28,512 bases of DNA, taken from positions 1-28,512 of the forward strand of contig JBKEBI010000032.1 in assembly GCA_047973085.1 (NCBI GenBank), in the 5' to 3' direction. The notes below the pieces were generated by a model. That model did not search any database and was not told where the DNA came from. It saw nothing but the letters and a program-made list of their open reading frames with translations. Shown here piece by piece: positions 25,197-28,512 of this stretch. The position numbers were made by a program, and so were the translations under genes. Origin of the DNA: JBKEDG01 sp047973085. GTDB taxonomy: Bacteria; Bacillota_I; Bacilli_A; JBKEDG01. The stretch's first letter is position 1, and each line of letters begins with the position of its first letter.

Positions 25197-26558
25197 ATGG
25201 TCAAAATTACAGAAACTGTTTTGAGAGATGGCCAGCAATCATTAATTGCAACTAGGTTGAAAACAGAAGATATTTTGCCAGTTGTTGAGATTTTAGATAA
25301 GGCTGGATATCACTCTCTTGAAGTGTGGGGCGGGGCTACAATGGATTCATGTATTAGGTTTTTAAATGAAGATCCGTGGGACAGACTCAGGGAAATAAAA
25401 AAGCGTGCAAAAAATACTAAATTACAAATGTTACTTAGAGGACAGAATCTACTTGGATATCGTCATTATAGCGATGAGATAGTTGAAAAATTTATTGAGA
25501 AATCTATTGAAAATGGTATAGATATAATCCGTGTTTTTGATGCTTTAAATGATGTTCGCAATTTAAAAGCAAGTGTTGATGCAATTAATAAGTATGGAGG
25601 GCATTGTCAAATTGCTCTAAGCTATACTGTAAGTCCTGTTCATACTGTTGAGTACTATGTAGAACTTGCTAAAGAGGTTGAAAAAATGGGAGCTGATAGT
25701 TTATGCATTAAAGACATGGCTGGTATTATGCTTCCAAGTGATGCAACAAAATTGATTTCTGCTCTGAAAAAAAATTCTAATTTAGAAATTCAATTACACA
25801 CACATGCGACAGCGGGAATAAGCGAAATGTTATATTTAAAAGCAATTGAAGCAGGGGTTGATATTATTGATACTGCACTATCAGTTTTTGCAGGAGGAAC
25901 TAGTCAACCAGCTACTGAGTCACTTTATTACGCACTAGAAGGTACAGAATATGATTTAAAACTTAATATTAAATATTTAGAGGAAGCAGTAAAAGTGCTT
26001 ACTCCTGTAAGGAATAAGTTTGTTGAAGAAGGTGGGCTAAACCCTAAAGCCTTGATGTTAAATCCAGGAATTTTAAAGTATCAAGTGCCTGGAGGGATGT
26101 TGTCTAATTTAATGAGTCAATTGACTCAACAAAATGCTATGGATAAATATGAAGAAGTGTTAGAGGAAATTCCAAGTGTAAGAGCTGATTTGGGATATCC
26201 ACCTTTAGTTACTCCAATGTCTCAAATGGTAGGAACACAAGCCGTAATGAATATTCTTATGGGAGAGCGATATAAGATGTGTCCAACTGAAGTCAGAGAC
26301 TATGTGAGTGGAAAGTATGGTAAATCACCTGTAGATATTAGTGAAGCAATTGTGCAAACTATCATAGGAGATGGAGAAAGAATTAATATTCGTCCCGCAG
26401 ATTTACTTACAGAAACATTTGAAGATATAAAAAAAGAGTGTAGTGATATCGTAACTAGTGATGAAGATGTTCTAACATACGCAATGTTTCCAACTGTTGC
26501 TAGAGAATATTTTGAATCTAGTAAGGATGAAGTAATAGAAATTACTTTGCATACATAG
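25197..26558 (+). CDS. oadA: Oxaloacetate decarboxylase alpha subunit (carboxyltransferase)
   Basis: 453 residues from ATG 25197, set by GGAAGGAG upstream; an earlier ATG at 25164 lacks a site. It moves the carboxyl group of oxaloacetate to biotin. Asp11 in LRDGQQS and His201/His203 in LHTHATAG bind the metal, and Lys172 in CIKDMAG is the conserved carboxylated lysine. RGQNLLGYRHY and the PGG motif in VPGGMLSNL are also present. The protein ends after the carboxyltransferase domain; the biotinyl domain common at the C-terminus of Klebsiella-type OadA is absent here and is encoded separately at 26859. This split is common in low-GC Gram-positives. Confidence 0.92.
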   Translation: MVKITETVLRDGQQSLIATRLKTEDILPVVEILDKAGYHSLEVWGGATMDSCIRFLNEDPWDRLREIKKRAKNTKLQMLLRGQNLLGYRHYSDEIVEKFIEKSIENGIDIIRVFDALNDVRNLKASVDAINKYGGHCQIALSYTVSPVHTVEYYVELAKEVEKMGADSLCIKDMAGIMLPSDATKLISALKKNSNLEIQLHTHATAGISEMLYLKAIEAGVDIIDTALSVFAGGTSQPATESLYYALEGTEYDLKLNIKYLEEAVKVLTPVRNKFVEEGGLNPKALMLNPGILKYQVPGGMLSNLMSQLTQQNAMDKYEEVLEEIPSVRADLGYPPLVTPMSQMVGTQAVMNILMGERYKMCPTEVRDYVSGKYGKSPVDISEAIVQTIIGDGERINIRPADLLTETFEDIKKECSDIVTSDEDVLTYAMFPTVAREYFESSKDEVIEITLHT

Positions 26559-26567
26559 GAGGCAATT

Positions 26568-26858
26568 GTGGAAAAAATTACATTTGTAGAAGGGATTGAA
26601 GTTGCACTTGTTGCAATGTCTGTAGTGTTCTTAATTTTAATTATAATGATGATAATTCTAGGATCGTTTAAATATATTGGAAAATTACAAAAAAAACCAG
26701 AAGTAAAAAAGCAAAGTTCACCGGTAAAAAGCCGTAATATGCTAAATTTATCAGATGAAGATATGGTTGTAGCATGCTTAATTGCGACAATAGACGCTAG
26801 TGAGGAATATGGTTGTGAATTAAGAGTAGTAAATGTTAAAGAGATAGGGAGAATCTAA
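26568..26858 (+). CDS. oadG: Oxaloacetate decarboxylase gamma subunit (small membrane subunit)
   Basis: 96 residues from a GTG at 26568 with TAGGAGGC ending five bases before it. One membrane helix (residues about 11-33, VALVAMSVVFLILIIMMIIL) is followed by a basic linker and a short soluble end with DMVVACLIATIDASEEYG, as in OadG-type proteins. The gamma subunit anchors the carboxyltransferase and biotin carrier to the beta subunit. The first helix with VxGxxVxxxG-like spacing and the gene position make the call firm despite low sequence conservation. It abuts the next gene without a gap. Confidence 0.82.
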   Translation: MEKITFVEGIEVALVAMSVVFLILIIMMIILGSFKYIGKLQKKPEVKKQSSPVKSRNMLNLSDEDMVVACLIATIDASEEYGCELRVVNVKEIGRI

Positions 26859-27188
26859 ATGAAAATTTATAAAGTAAAAGTTAATGGAAAAGTTTATGAA
26901 GTAGAATTAGAAAAAGTAAGTGAAATTGAAGGTAGTATTGAAACCACTAAAAATACTCCACAAGATTCAAGTGGAAAAGATACAGTGAATGCTCCATTAC
27001 AAGGGAAGGTATTTCAAATTCCTGTAAAGGTTGGAGATATTGTAAATAGTGGAGATGTTGTAGTTGTAATTGAAGCAATGAAGATGGAAAGTGATGTTCA
27101 GACCGCAAAAAGTGGAACCGTAACAGAAATTCTTGTAAGTGTTGGAAATGATGTTGATACAAATCAACCACTTATTGTAATAGAGTAG
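26859..27188 (+). CDS. oadD: Biotin carrier protein of oxaloacetate decarboxylase
   Basis: 109 residues, starting directly after the oadG stop. After an N-terminal segment (KIYKVKVNGKVYEVELEKV) and a short polar linker comes a biotinyl domain of about 70 residues. The biotin attachment site is Lys75 in IEAMKMESDV, flanked by APLQGKVFQIPVKVGDIV. It carries carboxyl groups from OadA to OadB. The name oadD follows lactic acid bacterial usage; other systems call it a BCCP or gcdC/mmdC-type subunit. The linker is shorter than in many free-standing carriers. No biotin ligase gene is in the window. Confidence 0.88.
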   Translation: MKIYKVKVNGKVYEVELEKVSEIEGSIETTKNTPQDSSGKDTVNAPLQGKVFQIPVKVGDIVNSGDVVVVIEAMKMESDVQTAKSGTVTEILVSVGNDVDTNQPLIVIE

Positions 27189-27197
27189 GTGAGTGTT

Positions 27198-28334
27198 TTG
27201 GACATAATAAATCAAGTATTTGAATTTTTAAAAAGTAGCGGGTTAAAAGATTTTACTTATGCAAATGCTTTAATGCTTTTAATTGCAGGAGTTCTAATTT
27301 TTCTTGCTGTTTATAAAATGTATGAACCATATTTACTTATACCAATTGGGTTTGGGATGATCCTTGTTAATTTACCATTAACTGGAATTTTGAGTTCTGG
27401 GGGTAGTGGTGAAGTAGGAGGTCTTATTTATTATTTATCATATGGGCTTAAATATGGAATTTATCCTCCGCTAATATTTTTGGGTGTAGGTGCAGCTACA
27501 GATTTTGGGCCACTTATTTCAAATCCTAAAAGTTTACTCCTAGGTGGAGCAGCTCAATTTGGAATTTTTGCTGCATTACTGCTGGCAATTTTAATGGGGT
27601 TTGGAGGTAATGAAGCAGCGAGTATTGGAATTATAGGAGGAGCCGACGGGCCTACTGCAATATTTCTAACTACTAAGCTTGCACCTGATTTACTTGGAGC
27701 TATTGCTGTTGCTGCTTATTCATATATGGCACTAGTACCAATTATACAGCCTCCAATAATCAGACTGCTTACAACAAAAGAAGAGCGCAGTGTAAAGATG
27801 ACTCAACTTAGGCATGTCACAAAAACTGAAAAAATTGTATTTCCTATTTTTGTAACAATTCTTGTTGTACTTTTAGTACCAACATGCGCACCGCTTGTTG
27901 GAATGTTAATGTTTGGTAATTTAATTAAAGAATCGGGAGTTGTTCCAAATCTTGTTACAACTGCATCTAATTCAATTTTATACATAATTACTATTTTACT
28001 TGGACTTAGCGTTGGAGCAAAGACAACAGCAGAAGAGTTTCTAAATGTTGAAACTTTAGGAATAATTGTGTTAGGGCTTGTAGCATTTATTATTGGTACA
28101 GCATCGGGAGTACTTTTTGGTAAAATTATGTATCGCTTAAGTGGAAAAACTATTAATCCGATGATAGGAGCAGCAGGGGTTAGTGCTGTTCCAATGGCAG
28201 CTCGTGTTGTTCAAAAAGAAGGTCAGAGAGAAGATCCAAGTAATTTCTTGCTAATGCATGCAATGGGTCCAAATATTGCAGGAGTAATTGGTAGTGCAGT
28301 TGCAGCAGGAGTGCTACTTAGTTTATTTGGATAA
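27198..28334 (+). CDS. oadB: Oxaloacetate decarboxylase beta subunit (Na+ pump)
   Basis: 378 residues if the TTG at 27198 is used; AGGTGAG at 27187-27193 is well placed for it. A GTG at 27189 would add three residues but has no site. This is the membrane subunit that decarboxylates carboxybiotin and exports Na+. About nine to eleven hydrophobic segments are present. Signature regions are YEPYLLIPIGFGMILVNLP near the N-terminus, IIGGADGPTAIF with the Na+-binding Asp near residue 150, and NPMIGAAGVSAVPMAARV with HAMGPNIAGVIGSA near the end. The length is typical. It is the last gene of the operon and is followed by a terminator. Confidence 0.92.
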   Translation: MDIINQVFEFLKSSGLKDFTYANALMLLIAGVLIFLAVYKMYEPYLLIPIGFGMILVNLPLTGILSSGGSGEVGGLIYYLSYGLKYGIYPPLIFLGVGAATDFGPLISNPKSLLLGGAAQFGIFAALLLAILMGFGGNEAASIGIIGGADGPTAIFLTTKLAPDLLGAIAVAAYSYMALVPIIQPPIIRLLTTKEERSVKMTQLRHVTKTEKIVFPIFVTILVVLLVPTCAPLVGMLMFGNLIKESGVVPNLVTTASNSILYIITILLGLSVGAKTTAEEFLNVETLGIIVLGLVAFIIGTASGVLFGKIMYRLSGKTINPMIGAAGVSAVPMAARVVQKEGQREDPSNFLLMHAMGPNIAGVIGSAVAAGVLLSLFG

Positions 28335-28342
28335 TTAATAAA

Positions 28343-28372
28343 GCATTGAAATAAAATGTTTCAATGTTTTTT
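28343..28372 (+). terminator. Rho-independent terminator of the citrate-decarboxylase operon
   Basis: GCATTGAAA (28343-28351) pairs with TTTCAATGT (28359-28367) around a 7-base loop, and a T-rich run follows. It lies just after the oadB stop and should end the operon transcript. Confidence 0.8.
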
Positions 28373-28448
28373 ATTAATTATATTATTATTTAAATGGGAA
28401 GATACTTTATAAGAGTAAATTTATATAGTTGAGGAGGAATTTTATAAA

Positions 28449-28512
28449 ATGAAGTTGAAGGTTGCATTTGTATGTGTACATAATTCATGTAGAAGTCAAA
28501 TGGCGGACGCAA
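28449..28512 (+). CDS. arsC: Arsenate reductase / low-molecular-weight phosphatase family protein (5' part only)
   Basis: The gene starts at ATG 28449 with GAGGAGG upstream and runs off the window after 21 codons. The product begins MKLKVAFVCVHNSCRSQMAD, which contains the P-loop C-X5-R (CVHNSCR) of the thioredoxin-linked arsenate reductase and low-molecular-weight tyrosine phosphatase family. The HNSCRSQMA form is typical of ArsC. Its function is separate from the citrate operon. Only the N-terminus can be judged. Confidence 0.75.
   Translation, partial: MKLKVAFVCVHNSCRSQMADA

Overview
The window is strongly AT-rich and its genes carry AGGAGG-type ribosome binding sites, which points to a low-GC Bacillota (Firmicutes) bacterium. 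A Gemella-like or related host is my guess only; no rRNA or housekeeping marker is present to prove it. It divides into an accessory left half (1-17,800) and an orderly metabolic right half (18,000-28,372).

Accessory half. A very large secreted RHS/YD-repeat polymorphic toxin gene fills 120-9667. It has a signal peptide, a DNRLRE-like domain, dozens of YD repeats, an RHS core ending in a DPSG motif, and a C-terminal toxin tip. Its 5' end is broken by an in-frame TAA (648-650) and a one-base deletion near 1153, so the signal peptide is no longer joined to the repeat body. A likely immunity gene follows (9678-10199). Facing it is an inverted second tip-plus-immunity pair (11654 back to 10803). 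Both pairs share nearly identical outer arms (9301-9428 / 11549-11676) and inner arms (10119-10276 / 10726-10883), so homologous inversion could swap the tip and immunity gene attached to the RHS body. Two insertion sequences follow: an IS110-family element (transposase 11820-12992, no ATG in frame at its start) and an IS256-family element (13147-14510, transposase with two compensating frameshifts). Beyond them lie a 5'-truncated membrane-protein gene with a small basic protein, a 56-bp palindrome made of IS256 end sequence, two small membrane proteins, and a decayed HscC-type Hsp70 gene (16202-17790) missing its N-terminus and carrying two internal stops.

Metabolic half. This is a citrate fermentation locus: a 2-hydroxycarboxylate/citrate carrier (18033-19391), a convergent GntR/FCD regulator (20023-19388), and then a tightly packed run citE-citF-citXG-citC-citD-oadA-oadG-biotin carrier-oadB (20084-28334). 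Citrate would be imported and cleaved to acetate and oxaloacetate by citrate lyase (CitDEF, activated by CitC and CitXG). The membrane-bound oxaloacetate decarboxylase would then convert oxaloacetate to pyruvate and CO2 with Na+ export. A perfect 22-bp palindrome overlaps the expected start of citS transcription and is the best candidate operator for the regulator. A terminator closes the operon, and the window ends inside an ArsC-type arsenate reductase gene.
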